Below, piece after piece: positions 51,016 through 60,167 of a stretch of 60,312 nt of DNA. Origin of the DNA: Fidelibacterota bacterium (GTDB lineage Bacteria > Pseudomonadota > Alphaproteobacteria > Rhodospirillales > Rhodospirillaceae). The translations under genes and the position numbers were made by a program. The stretch spans positions 1-60,312 of the forward strand of contig CANJMF010000020.1 of assembly GCA_947475895.1 (NCBI GenBank), in the 5' to 3' direction. The first letter of the stretch is position 1, and every line of letters begins with the position of its first letter. The notes beneath the pieces were generated by a model. That model was not told where the DNA came from. It did not search any database and saw only the letters and a list, made by a program, of their open reading frames with translations.

Positions 51016-52005
51016 ATGTCGGCAATGACCCAACAAACCTCACCAGCGCTTCCCGATTTGGCCGTCGAAATCCGGAATCTCAATAAAGTTTACGCCGGCA
51101 GCCGTAAGCGCGCCGCCAAAACGGCGCTGGTCGATTTCTCGTTGGAAATCCCGCGCGGGTCGTTCTTCGGGCTGCTGGGCCCGAATGGCGCCGGTAAGTC
51201 GACCATGATCAACATCATTGCCGGGCTGGTGCGCAAAACCGCCGGTACGGTCAAAATCTGGAACGAGGACATCGACATCCACGAGCGCCAAGCGCGCTGC
51301 GCGATCGGCGTGGTGCCGCAGGAGTTAAATCTCGATCCGTTTTTCACCCCCCGTGAATTGCTCGATGTGCAGGCCAGCCTTTACGGTGTGCCGAAGCGCG
51401 AGCGGCGCACGATGGAAATTCTTGATGTCGTGGGCCTGGCCGACAAAGCCGATGCCTATCCGCGTGCGCTTTCAGGCGGTATGCGCCGGCGCTTACTCGT
51501 CGCCAAAGCGATGGTCCATTCGCCGCCGGTGCTCGTTCTCGACGAGCCCACTGCAGGCGTGGACGTGGAATTGCGCCAGCAATTATGGCGCTATGTGAAG
51601 GCGTTGAACGAACGCGGCACGACGATCCTTCTGACCACACACTACCTTGAAGAGGCTGAAGAGCTCTGTGACCGCATCGCCATCATCAATCATGGACATT
51701 TGGTTGCGTGCGATACGACGGCAGCTTTGCTGCGCCGGATCGATAATAAATCGGTTACGCTGATCCTTTCGCAGCCGCTGGTCGCGATGCCTGAGGCGCT
51801 TAAGCGTTTCAATCCGACGCAGCCGAGTGCCAGCGAAATTCATATCAATTACCGGCCGAGTTCCAGCGTGATGGGCGAAATTCTCGATGCGGCCCGCGCG
51901 AGCCACCTTTCCATCGCCGATATCCGTACGACGGAAGTCGATCTCGAGGATATTTTCCTCCAGATCACGACGACCAAGACGAAAAGCGCGCCCGCGCGGC
52001 CATGA
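51016..52005 (+). CDS. ABC transporter ATP-binding protein (ABC-2 type, YadG-like)
   Basis: A 329-residue ABC ATPase. LLGPNGAGKSTMINIIAGLV is Walker A, ALSGGMRRRLLVAKAMVHSP the ABC signature, PPVLVLDEPTAGVDVELRQQ Walker B with D-loop, and TTHYLEEAEELCDRIAII the H-loop. The C-terminal domain (DLEDIFLQI ending) is that of drug or polysaccharide ABC-2 exporters. Unusually, no ABC-2 permease gene follows; instead the lipoprotein lipase gene overlaps it by 4 bases. The permease must be elsewhere or the ATPase has another partner. Confidence 0.9.
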   Translation: MSAMTQQTSPALPDLAVEIRNLNKVYAGSRKRAAKTALVDFSLEIPRGSFFGLLGPNGAGKSTMINIIAGLVRKTAGTVKIWNEDIDIHERQARCAIGVVPQELNLDPFFTPRELLDVQASLYGVPKRERRTMEILDVVGLADKADAYPRALSGGMRRRLLVAKAMVHSPPVLVLDEPTAGVDVELRQQLWRYVKALNERGTTILLTTHYLEEAEELCDRIAIINHGHLVACDTTAALLRRIDNKSVTLILSQPLVAMPEALKRFNPTQPSASEIHINYRPSSSVMGEILDAARASHLSIADIRTTEVDLEDIFLQITTTKTKSAPARP

Positions 52006-53039
52006 AGCGCACGCCCGCGTTTGCTGTTATTGTCGTCGCGGCGCTCATGGCGGCATGCGTCCCGAAAGTCGCGCCGCTTGGCGAAATGCCGTCCACGCCA
52101 AAGATCAGCGACGCAGGCTTTCTTACCGACGACGGATTAACGCTGCCATATCGGCGTTGGCTGCCAAAAGGCGGCGTTGCGAACGTGAAAGCCGTGGTGC
52201 TCGCACTGCATGGTTTCAACGATTACAGCAAAGCCTTCGATAAAGTGCCCGATGCACCGGGTGTGGGCCCCACGCTGGCAGCGGAAGGAATTGCTGTTTA
52301 CGCGTATGATCAGCGCGGATTCGGGCGCGCGCCCAATCCCGGCATTTGGGCGGGCGACGAGGTTCTGATCGGCGATTTCAAGACGTTCGCGCGCGCGCTC
52401 AAGCAAACGTATCCGGATGTGCCGCTTTACGGATTGGGCGAAAGCATGGGCGGGGCGGTGGTTCTGACGGCGTTGGCATCGCAGAGTCCGCCGCCGGTCG
52501 CCGGCGTCGTTCTTGCGGCACCGGCTGTGTGGGCACGGCCCACGATGCCGCTGACGTACCGGATCGCGCTGTGGTTCGGCGCGCACTTTTTGCCCAGTTT
52601 TAAGCCGACCGGCGAAAGCCTGGGCCGCATGGCCAGCGACAACATCGCGATGCTACGCGACAATGGCCGCGATCCCCTGTTCATTAAAAAGACGCGCATC
52701 GACGCGGTCTATGGGCTCACCAATCTCATGGACGAAGCGCTCACGGCCACGGGGCAGATCAAACGCGTGCCAATCCTGTATCTCTATGGCAAAAACGATC
52801 AGATCATCCCAAAGAACGCCACTACGCGCGCCATGAAGACGCTGGAGAAAAACGATCCTGACGCCAAAGCGGCGTTTTACAGCGAGGGCTGGCACATGAT
52901 CCTGCGTGACAAGAACGCGCCTGTGGTGCTGGCGGACATCGCGGCATTTGTCCGCGATCCCAAAACTCCGCTGCCGTCGGGCGCGGACCATCAAGCGCTC
53001 ACGCGTCTTGCGCAGGGCAATTCTCCCCGACGCGACTAG
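52002..53039 (+). CDS. Alpha/beta hydrolase, lysophospholipase-like lipoprotein
   Basis: A 345-residue hydrolase. The N-terminus MKRTPAFAVIVVAALMAACV looks like a lipoprotein signal with a lipobox ending in Cys19. The fold then shows VLALHGFNDYSKAF (oxyanion region), YGLGESMGGAVVLTAL with the nucleophile Ser in GESMG, LYLYGKNDQIIP with the Asp, and GWHMILRD with the His, as in monoacylglycerol lipases and lysophospholipase L2. It overlaps the ABC ATPase gene by 4 bases, so the two are co-translated. The natural lipid substrate is unknown. Confidence 0.85.
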   Translation: MKRTPAFAVIVVAALMAACVPKVAPLGEMPSTPKISDAGFLTDDGLTLPYRRWLPKGGVANVKAVVLALHGFNDYSKAFDKVPDAPGVGPTLAAEGIAVYAYDQRGFGRAPNPGIWAGDEVLIGDFKTFARALKQTYPDVPLYGLGESMGGAVVLTALASQSPPPVAGVVLAAPAVWARPTMPLTYRIALWFGAHFLPSFKPTGESLGRMASDNIAMLRDNGRDPLFIKKTRIDAVYGLTNLMDEALTATGQIKRVPILYLYGKNDQIIPKNATTRAMKTLEKNDPDAKAAFYSEGWHMILRDKNAPVVLADIAAFVRDPKTPLPSGADHQALTRLAQGNSPRRD

Positions 53040-53101
53040 TTTGCGGTCCGGACGTCGACGGATAGAGCATAAATCCATTGAAAACAGCACGGTTGCTGCG
53101 A

Positions 53102-53130
53102 TTGCGGGTCTGCGCGGCTTCCACTATCTT
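53102..53130 (+). promoter_or_regulatory. Possible promoter of tRNA-Arg
   Basis: TTGCGG (53102-53107) and TATCTT (53125-53130) are separated by exactly 17 bases; the tRNA starts 15 bases later. A plausible sigma-70 promoter, from sequence alone. Confidence 0.4.
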
Positions 53131-53144
53131 GCGCCCGCGTTTGC

Positions 53145-53221
53145 GCGCCCGTAGCTCAGCTGGATAGAGCATTGGTTTCCGAAACCAAGGGTCGGGGGTT
53201 CGAGTCCCTCCGGGCGCGCCA
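53145..53221 (+). tRNA. tRNA-Arg (anticodon CCG)
   Basis: A complete 77-base cloverleaf with encoded CCA. Acceptor GCGCCCG pairs with CGGGCGC, the D arm GCTC...GAGC is standard, the anticodon stem TTGGT/ACCAA carries loop TTCCGAA with anticodon CCG, and the T arm is GGGGG TTCGAGT CCCTC with one G-U. No integrase is next to it. Confidence 0.96.
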
Positions 53222-53257
53222 CGCTTCCCTGTTTAATCTGGCCTTTTTATCTCGGCG

Positions 53258-55042
53258 CTATTTCGGGACTGCGAATGGGCGAGGTTTCTCGCCGCTCTTC
53301 CAAACATCCATCATTGTCTTGAAGGCGGTTTCAATCTGACGCGCGAGCGCGTCGGTGTCGAAGAGAGCACTGTGCTTGCGTTTGTCGATGAGTTTTTCGC
53401 GGACCGCGCGAAGCTTCGCCGGGTTCCGGCTGAGATCGAGCGCGAGGCGCTCGTAGTCGTCGATGCTGTATGTGATGAGCTCGGGCATTTCCAAAGCCGT
53501 AAGAACACTGCCGGCCCCCCGTGCGACGAAGGCGCGTCCAGCGAGCGCGACGACAGGCAGACCCGCCCACACGGCGTCGTTGACTGTCGTGAATCCGGAA
53601 TAAGGAAACGTATCAAGGAAAACATCGGCTGCACGATACTGTGCAAGGTAGTCGGCGCTGCTCGGCATGCGCGGAGAAAAGATGACGCGATCTGGCGCGA
53701 TACCATGCATGGCGATGGCGCGGTTTAAGTTATCCATCGCCCACGTGTTTGCGGTCCTGAGCCATAAAACACTGCCGGGGACGCTTTTCAAAAGTCGCAT
53801 CCACACGGCAAAGACGTCAGGGCGAATTTTCTGTGCGCTGTTGAAGGCGCAAAAGACAAAACCCGTCTCGGGTAACCCGTATGCGCTGCGCGGGGGCGTC
53901 GGTTCTGTGATCGCCCGTTTCCGGTCGGACGGCAAGTGGATCGTCGGCAGATGCACGAGGTTTTCAGAATAGTGCGGCTGCTGCTCCGGTGAAGCGACGA
54001 AGGGGTCCACAAGGATATAGTCGTAGCAATCCGCGCCCAATGTCCCGGGATAGCCTAGGTAATTGACCTGAATGGGCGCGGGGCGGCGGCTAAAGATGCC
54101 GGTGCGTTTTCCGTGTGTGTAACCGTCAAGGTCGACCGCGATGTCGATACCGGCGGCGCGCAGTTGCCGCGCGATTTCATCGTCAGGCAATCGGCTGGCA
54201 TCTATGAAGTGTGTAAATGCGCCGGCTAGTCGCTTGCGCAACGCCCCGCCGTCGTCTGCGGTGAGCGATATGCCGAAGGTTTCAAAAGCCGTGCGGTCGT
54301 GACATTCAAAAAGTTCAACAGCGGCCTGACCAATGGGGTGGTTCTGAAAGCCTCCCGATACATAGGCAACGCGAATTTTCGTCCGGAATTCGTAAGCTCG
54401 GGTTGGAAAAATCGCGGCGGCAGGAAGGGCCTGCGTCGCGGCATGGCCGCGTGCAGCATTGAGTTGCACGGCAGGGTCGTCTGTCAGTTGCAGGAGTTGG
54501 AAGGGCTGCCCCGTAAAATCCGGTGCGCGCGCAAGGCTCAAAAGCGCAGCTTCACTGTTCCACTCGCACATATAGGTGGCGGTCGATACGCGCATGCATA
54601 GCGCGCCGTGGTGATCGGGCTGCAGCTGCAGTGTCTTGTCATAGGCCGAAAGCGCTTCTTGAAGGCGGCCAACGAAGAACAAGGAATTCGCTAAATTGAA
54701 ATGCGAAGCAGCGCGGTCCGGCCAGAGCGCCACGACTTTTTCGAATTGCGCGGCTGCGTCGGCGTAGCGCGTCAGTTCAAAGTAAGCGCACCCAAGATTG
54801 TTGAGTGTTGCGGGCTTGCCGGGCTTGAGTGCGTTTGAACGCTCAAGATATGCGACGCCTTTGTCGCGGTCGCTTCCATCAATCAGCAGCGCGCCGAAAA
54901 GTTGAAGCGCATTGTGATCGTCGGGATTCTCATGCAGTACGCGCTCCAGGATTTCGCGCGCTTCGTTTTTCTTGTTGTCGTTTAGGAGGGCGAGCACCGC
55001 TTGGAGCTCGTTGAGATGGCGCGTGTCGATTTCAGGGGGCAT
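53258..55042 (-). CDS. TPR-containing O-GlcNAc transferase-like glycosyltransferase
   Basis: A 594-residue protein of the OGT/SPINDLY family (GT41). The N-terminal third has TPR repeats (for example YLERSNALKPGKPATLNNLG and AAAQFEKVVALWPDRAASHF). The C-terminal catalytic region has IRVAYVSGGFQNHPIGQAAV, VDLDGYTHGKRTGIFSRRPA, VNYLGYPGTLGADCYDYILV and DVFLDTFPYSGFTTVNDAVW, matching the family's sugar-nucleotide site. Bacterial relatives glycosylate proteins or surface structures such as pili or flagella, but the target here is unknown. It is followed by MSHA-type pilus genes on the other strand, a possible but unproven link. Confidence 0.87.
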   Translation of the reverse strand: MPPEIDTRHLNELQAVLALLNDNKKNEAREILERVLHENPDDHNALQLFGALLIDGSDRDKGVAYLERSNALKPGKPATLNNLGCAYFELTRYADAAAQFEKVVALWPDRAASHFNLANSLFFVGRLQEALSAYDKTLQLQPDHHGALCMRVSTATYMCEWNSEAALLSLARAPDFTGQPFQLLQLTDDPAVQLNAARGHAATQALPAAAIFPTRAYEFRTKIRVAYVSGGFQNHPIGQAAVELFECHDRTAFETFGISLTADDGGALRKRLAGAFTHFIDASRLPDDEIARQLRAAGIDIAVDLDGYTHGKRTGIFSRRPAPIQVNYLGYPGTLGADCYDYILVDPFVASPEQQPHYSENLVHLPTIHLPSDRKRAITEPTPPRSAYGLPETGFVFCAFNSAQKIRPDVFAVWMRLLKSVPGSVLWLRTANTWAMDNLNRAIAMHGIAPDRVIFSPRMPSSADYLAQYRAADVFLDTFPYSGFTTVNDAVWAGLPVVALAGRAFVARGAGSVLTALEMPELITYSIDDYERLALDLSRNPAKLRAVREKLIDKRKHSALFDTDALARQIETAFKTMMDVWKSGEKPRPFAVPK

Positions 55043-55090
55043 TTTTCACCGCGGTCAAAAGCGGATTGCGCCGCTGCAAGTCGACAATCG

Positions 55091-55366
55091 TTACCCGGCG
55101 TAAGCGCGCAATTTCGTAGCGAGAAGATTAGCAGCCTCGGTGCGGCCGGTTTGCTGTGCAAGTTGGCGAAGCACGATGAGAACGTCGGGATGGTTCACGC
55201 GCTTAATGACCCAGGTCGAAAGCAGGAGTCCGCCGAAAACACGTAGAAGCACGCCCGGAGAACTTGTTGCTACCGGTGCGGGCTTTGCGATGCCTGGAGA
55301 CGTCGCGACCGGAGGTCCTTCGGCTTTATCTGTCCGCGCATTGGCGCGCCGTTTGTGTCGATTCAT
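55091..55366 (-). CDS. Small hypothetical protein
   Basis: A 91-residue protein with a basic N-terminus (MNRHKRRANARTDKAEG), a Pro/Ala/Ser linker and a hydrophobic stretch about residues 38-55 (GVLLRVFGGLLLSTWVIKR) that may be one membrane segment. The C-terminus is helical. I do not recognise a family. ATG 55366 has GGCAGG upstream; longer versions add residues without character. It ends 48 bases before the OGT-like gene and is probably in the same transcript. Confidence 0.5.
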   Translation of the reverse strand: MNRHKRRANARTDKAEGPPVATSPGIAKPAPVATSSPGVLLRVFGGLLLSTWVIKRVNHPDVLIVLRQLAQQTGRTEAANLLATKLRAYAG

Positions 55367-55669
55367 ATTCGCCTGCCGGTCTTCACTTTCCGTAATATTG
55401 ATGATCGTTATCCGGGATGCAATGGCGTCAAAGGGTCCCAGAAAAACCGTGTAAAGTCTTTGGGCTGTAAATAAACCCGTCGCCCGAGTAATTGTATTTA
55501 CTGCGATTTGCGCGTGTTTCTGGCCCGCACGTTGCGGCCCAGCGCCTTGCTCCTGCGCGCAATTGCGTATACGTTCCGGCCGTGGGGCCAAGGGATTTGA
55601 TGAGTGGCCATTTTGGGGGCGTCCGTTGCGTGTGGCGGTATGCCGGCAGTCGGGACGTGAAGCCTAGCC
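55367..55669. other. 303-base divergent intergenic region before the MSHA-type genes
   Basis: Between the small hypothetical gene (minus) and the MshN-like gene (plus) no gene is seen. It probably holds two divergent promoters. Noticeable is an AT-richer stretch near 55465-55500 with GTAAAT and ATTTAC as inverted arms about 23 bases apart. A frame on the minus strand stays open across much of it but only as an upstream extension of the hypothetical gene. Confidence 0.4.
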
Positions 55670-56932
55670 ATGAGCGTGCTGTATAAGGCGCTGCAGAAAG
55701 CCGAAAAAGAAAACGAACAGCGACAAGCGCCGCGTGCGGGGCTTGATCCGGATCGTTTGGCTGAGTCGGGCGCAATTCGCGGATTCAAAACGCGCCGTTT
55801 GAATTGGCGCGTCATTGGTATGTCCATGACGGGCGTGTTCGTCGTGGTTATGGGGGTCGCCTACTATCTCGTAACGACTGGCAATATGCCGACCTCGCAA
55901 TTGGCAGCTGTGACCCCGTCGCCTCAAAGTCCTCCCGCACAAAATCCCGCCGCGCAGGTTCCCGTCATTACGCAGGCAGCGCCAGGCGCGCCGCAAGCGG
56001 CTGCCACATCTGTTGTGGTTGCCGACGGCGCTGCTCCGGCCGCACCAGCCGTGGCTGCGCCAGCTCCTGTCGCCGCCACCGAAACACCCGTCGCGCCGGC
56101 GCCGCCTGCTGCGGTGGTTGCGGAAGCACAAAAACCCGCGCCGTCTGCCGAAACAACGCCAAGTACACAGGCAAGCGTGTCGAAGCCTGCCGTTGTCGTT
56201 GCCGCGGCGGCACCGACGGCGTCCGCGCGCCGGCCAATGCCGGAAATCGCGCCCGATTCACCGGCGCGTATGCTCAGCCCACCGATTGCCGTGAAGCGTG
56301 AAGACTACGCTTTGGCTGGTGTCGGGAATGCAATTCGTGTGCGCGAAGTAGCCGCGTCGGCGCAATCGGATGTTCGGTCCGGCTATACGGCGCTGATCAA
56401 CGGTCAGTACGACACCGCGCTTGGTTTTTATGAAAGCGCCAGCAAAGCCGAACCGTCGAGCGTGCTCGCGCTTCTCGGGCGCGGGGCTGCTTATCAGAAA
56501 CTCGGCCGAGAGGACGAAGCGCGCGCGGCCTATGATGCGGCATTGAAAATCGATCCGCAGAACCGCGAGGCGTTGACCAACGTGACGGGGATCATCGCGC
56601 AGCGTCAGCCGGACGAAGCTTTGAAGCGCCTGCTCGATATGGAAGCGCAATATCGCAATTTCAGTCCGATCGTTGCGCAGATTGGAATGACTTACGCGAA
56701 AATGGGCAATTCGGAAGGCGCTGTCGAATATCTGCGACGGGCCGTCGAGTTGACCCCGGATGCGCCCATGTATCGTTTCAATCTCGCGATCATCTTCGAT
56801 CGCGCTGGGCAGCGTGAACAAGCAATCGCCAGCTACAAGCAGGTGCTCGAGCTCATGGACGGACGGAATGTGCCGGGGCTCTCGCGTGTGGATATCCAGC
56901 GTCGGGTAGAGTTTCTGACCGTCCAACACTAA
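55670..56932 (+). CDS. MshN-like TPR protein of a type IV pilus system
   Basis: A 420-residue protein. A short cytoplasmic N-terminus (MSVLYKALQKAEKENEQRQA, similar in form to MshN/GspB starts) precedes one membrane segment (about 45-65, IGMSMTGVFVVVMGVAYYLV). A long Ala/Pro-rich linker to about residue 200 suits spanning the periplasm, and the C-terminal 200 residues have TPR repeats (AALKIDPQNREALTN, AVEYLRRAVELTPDAPMYRF). Together with the MshM-, PilD- and MshL-like genes downstream it forms an MSHA-type pilus set. It is 9 bases from the next gene. Confidence 0.75.
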   Translation: MSVLYKALQKAEKENEQRQAPRAGLDPDRLAESGAIRGFKTRRLNWRVIGMSMTGVFVVVMGVAYYLVTTGNMPTSQLAAVTPSPQSPPAQNPAAQVPVITQAAPGAPQAAATSVVVADGAAPAAPAVAAPAPVAATETPVAPAPPAAVVAEAQKPAPSAETTPSTQASVSKPAVVVAAAAPTASARRPMPEIAPDSPARMLSPPIAVKREDYALAGVGNAIRVREVAASAQSDVRSGYTALINGQYDTALGFYESASKAEPSSVLALLGRGAAYQKLGREDEARAAYDAALKIDPQNREALTNVTGIIAQRQPDEALKRLLDMEAQYRNFSPIVAQIGMTYAKMGNSEGAVEYLRRAVELTPDAPMYRFNLAIIFDRAGQREQAIASYKQVLELMDGRNVPGLSRVDIQRRVEFLTVQH

Positions 56933-56941
56933 AGGCTCGCT

Positions 56942-57997
56942 ATGCCTTATCTCGCGCACTTCGGGCTTAAAGAACACCCGTTTACGCTGACGCCCAATAC
57001 CAATCAGTACTATCCCATCGACAAACACGTCGAAATCATCCAGTCGATTCAGTTCGGCATCGCGCGCAATGCCGGCATTTTGAAAGTCGTCGGCGATGTC
57101 GGCACCGGCAAAACAATGTTGTGCCGTTTGTTGTTGCGCAAACTTATCGGTGCGAACGAAGCGGTGGCTTATCTCAATGCACCGCAGGTCGATCCCGAAG
57201 GTCTCATCGATCTTGTGACCGCCGAGTTCGGTCTTGAGACAGGAAGCAGCAAAGCGCAGATGCTGCAGACGTTGAATATCTTTCTGCTCGAGCAGCATGC
57301 GCTTGGGCGTAATACCGTTTTGATTGTCGACGAGGCACAAGCGTTGGGTGCCGCGGGACTGGAAGCCGTGCGGCTGTTGTCGAACCTGGAAACCGAGCGT
57401 AACAAGCTGCTGCAAATTGTTCTGTTCGGCCAATCCGAGCTCGACGATTTGTTATCGCAGCCGGGGTTGCGCCAGATCAGCCAGCGGATCGGATTTGCGT
57501 TTACGACCGGACCGCTGACGGTCGACGAAGCTGTCGATTACGTCGCGCATCGCATCAAAGTGAGCCGGACAGACGGCGCCGATTTTCCGGTCTTTTCGAC
57601 GCGGGCCATGGAGCGCCTGGCCGAGGCCGCGAGCTTTGTACCGCGCGTGATCAACATCCTCGCCGACAAAGCGCTGCTTGTGGGTTACGGCGAAGGTGCG
57701 ACGCAAGTCGGTCCGCGCCATGTCGATGCCGCGGTTGCCGACACACCGCACCTTTCGCGCTACGGCAGCAGGCGCAAACGATGGATGCGTCGTGCATTGA
57801 TTGGCCTAGGAGCTGTCGCGGCGCCGATCGCTGCCGTTGTTTTATTCTTGATGTTCAACCCCGCGCTTCAGACGTGGACAAAAATGCAGGTCGATCGCTT
57901 TAGCGCGCCGCGCGCGAAGATCGCTCCGGCGGGTACCCAAGCCGCGCCGCCCGTTGCGCCGCCGTCAGGCGTTGCGCAAACGGCTTCCGAGCGCTGA
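56942..57997 (+). CDS. MshM/ExeA-like AAA ATPase
   Basis: A 351-residue AAA protein. The start MPYLAHFGLKEHPFTLTPNT is typical of the ExeA/GspA and MshM family. ILKVVGDVGTGKTMLCRLL is Walker A and NTVLIVDEAQALGAAGLEAV Walker B; QIVLFGQSELDDLL is the sensor region. Near the C-terminus one membrane segment is present (about 285-305, ALIGLGAVAAPIAAVVLFLM). In type II secretion ExeA helps the secretin assemble through peptidoglycan; here it probably does so for the MshL-like secretin. AAGG precedes ATG 56942. Confidence 0.85.
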   Translation: MPYLAHFGLKEHPFTLTPNTNQYYPIDKHVEIIQSIQFGIARNAGILKVVGDVGTGKTMLCRLLLRKLIGANEAVAYLNAPQVDPEGLIDLVTAEFGLETGSSKAQMLQTLNIFLLEQHALGRNTVLIVDEAQALGAAGLEAVRLLSNLETERNKLLQIVLFGQSELDDLLSQPGLRQISQRIGFAFTTGPLTVDEAVDYVAHRIKVSRTDGADFPVFSTRAMERLAEAASFVPRVINILADKALLVGYGEGATQVGPRHVDAAVADTPHLSRYGSRRKRWMRRALIGLGAVAAPIAAVVLFLMFNPALQTWTKMQVDRFSAPRAKIAPAGTQAAPPVAPPSGVAQTASER

Positions 57998-58001
57998 GCC
58001 A

Positions 58002-58745
58002 GTGGTCGCGACGGTTCTGGTCTTCGCAGCGCTGTTTGGCTTGGTCTTTGGCAGCTTTGTCACCGCACTCAGCTATCGTCTTCCACGCAATCTGAGCATT
58101 GCTCATGGCCGTTCCGGCTGTCCGTCTTGCGGACACGTGCTGGAATGGCGCGATCTCTTTCCCGTGTTGTCATGGGTTCGTTCGCGGGGACGCTGCCGCC
58201 ACTGCGGCACAAGCATCTCGGTGCGTTATCCCGTGATCGAATTAATTTCGGCCGCGCTTTTTGTGGGCGTGGCGGCGGCCGGGCTTGGTACCGAACACAG
58301 CCTCATTCTGCTCGCAATGACACCCGTCCTCTTGGCGGTCGCGGTTATCGACTTTGAGCGGGGTCTGGTCCCCAACATCTTGATGGCACTGCTTGCGGTT
58401 CTTGCGGCGATCTGGCGCTGGCGCACCGGCGTGCCGTTCCTTCAGGGGCTAGGCGTAGCAGCGGGTGTGGCCATATTGGCCGTTGTGCTCGAGATTTCCG
58501 CGCGATGGGTGAGCCGAACAGCGACACCCGTGCTGGGCGGCGGCGACACGAAACTACTGGCGGTTGCGGCGTTGGCGCTTTCCTTGCCGCATTTCTTTCT
58601 TTTTCTCACGATTGCCGGACTTCTTGGCTGTGTTTTCGGGGTCATTTGGCAGAAGACCAAAAAAACAAGCCGGTTTCCATTCGCGCCTGGGATTTGCTTG
58701 GCACTGTGGGCGGTCATGGAGGCTAGTCAACGGCTACCCTTCTAG
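58002..58745 (+). CDS. Prepilin peptidase (PilD family)
   Basis: A 247-residue inner-membrane aspartic protease that cleaves and may methylate prepilins. N-terminal domain: FGSFVTALSYRLPR, then two CXXC pairs (GCPSCGHVLEW, GRCRHCGTSISVRYP) as in bifunctional PilD. Catalytic Asp residues are in AVIDFERGLVPNILM and LGGGDTKLLAVAAL. About eight hydrophobic segments. Start GTG 58002 is 4 bases after the MshM-like stop; TTG 57954 upstream would overlap it without need. Being in this cluster it should mature the pilins of the MSHA-type pilus. Confidence 0.9.
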   Translation: MVATVLVFAALFGLVFGSFVTALSYRLPRNLSIAHGRSGCPSCGHVLEWRDLFPVLSWVRSRGRCRHCGTSISVRYPVIELISAALFVGVAAAGLGTEHSLILLAMTPVLLAVAVIDFERGLVPNILMALLAVLAAIWRWRTGVPFLQGLGVAAGVAILAVVLEISARWVSRTATPVLGGGDTKLLAVAALALSLPHFFLFLTIAGLLGCVFGVIWQKTKKTSRFPFAPGICLALWAVMEASQRLPF

Positions 58746-58782
58746 CGTGCGGCACCGCACAAATTTTCAAATCAAAGGATAG

Positions 58783-58790
58783 CCCCCCCC
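58783..58790. repeat. Run of eight C in the PilD-MshL gap
   Basis: Eight C in a row, flanked by GATAG (58778-58782) and CTATC (58796-58800), which could pair. The 180-base gap otherwise shows nothing clear. Such a tract may vary in length by slippage or be an assembly weak point. Confidence 0.5.
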
Positions 58791-58925
58791 GTAGCCTATC
58801 TGGTAAGTTGACCCCGGGGCTGGACGGCAATTCTTACGAATAAAGTGCCGTCTTCTTGCGCGCGCCGCGCGAGGTTCAGCTGGCTTCGGCGCATGGAACT
58901 TTGGGGCTTGTAGAGATGGTGGGTC

Positions 58926-60167
58926 GTGACTTCCTCGCTTGCGCACAACGTGCGTGGGTCGGCAGCCAACAAACGCGCGCGCGCGGGCCGCGTGCTTATG
59001 GTGACGGTGGCGAGTGCCAGCCTGCTGGTCGGTTGCTCTAAGGGAATGCTCAACGACTACGACCCCGCCGGCGGCGCGGTGAAGAAAGACTACGAAAGCC
59101 TCATGAATCGTCGCGCGCCAGAGTCGGCAGCGGCTATGGAAGAGCCGCCGATCCCGGCACTGCAGTCCGTGCTTGCGGCGCCTGCGGCACCCGAGCTGGC
59201 CGATACGCGCCGAGTTTCGATTTCGGTCACGGAAACAACGCCGCTGCGCGATATTTTCATCGAACTGGCGCGCAAAGCGCAGGTCGATCTCGAACTGGAT
59301 CAACGCATTTCCGGCGGCATCATCATGACCGCCACCGATCGTCCGCTGATCGACGTCATCGACCGTATCTGCGAACTGGCCGAGTTGCGCTATCGCTTTG
59401 AGAAGAACGTGCTGCGCGTCGAAATCGACGATCCATATCTCGAGCAATACCATATGGACGTTCTCAATCTCGCGCGCACGTCGACGTCCGACATGTCGTC
59501 GTCAACCGACGCTGCATCCACGGCTCAGTCGATCGGTTCAGGCGGCGGCGGCGGCGGCGGAAGCAATAAATCCTCGACCGCAGTTACGAGCACCTCGAAG
59601 GCCGATTTCTGGGGTTCGCTTTCGTCGAACGTCCGCAGCATTTTGACCGGCATCAAATCACGTCGCCCGCTTCAAAGCGCAGCCATTAATGCGACTTTCA
59701 TTCCTATGGCAGAGGAAAAAAACGAATCGGCAGACACGCAACCCTCGCAGAAGAGCGGATCTGCGGCGGCCGGCGGCAAAGTCGGTGGAATGTTGGCCCA
59801 AGCTCAAGCGCTCGGACAACGTCAGGGCAAACTCGATTCCATTATGAAACAGGACCTCTCGAGCGCAGAGCAAACGGATAGGGGCACGGGCACAGCCTCC
59901 GATTCAGCCGCTGCCGGCGTCATTGCCGCCGGGCCGAGGCAAGCAGCCGCTTCTGAGCTTAGCAGCGGGGACCTCAGTATTAATCCGGAGGCCGGCATCG
60001 TCACGGTGTTTGCCAACCAACGCCAACACAAAGCCGTTGCGCGTTACCTGCGCGAGATATTGGATTCGGTCACCAAGCAGGTGCTGATCGAAGCCAAGAT
60101 TATGGAAATTACGCTGAACGATCAGTATCGCGCCGGCATCAATTGGCAGGCCGTCCTTGGACCATGA
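58926..60167 (+). pseudogene. MshL-like pilus secretin, truncated by an IS3-family element
   Basis: The open frame gives 413 residues, the last few codons reading into the IS. It has a lipoprotein-type signal (VLMVTVASASLLVGC), two STN/N0-like regions (VSISVTETTPLRDIFIELAR, LIDVIDRICELAELRYRFEK) and a Ser/Gly-rich linker (GSGGGGGGGSNKSSTAV, then VTSTSKADFWGSL) characteristic of MshL. After a second periplasmic domain it reaches QVLIEAKIMEITLNDQYRAG, the entry into the secretin pore domain, and stops: the host part ends at 60164 and the TGA at 60165-60167 is the tip of the IS. Missing is the whole outer-membrane channel, so the pilus is probably not functional here. GTG 58926 is the likely start. 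Confidence 0.85.
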
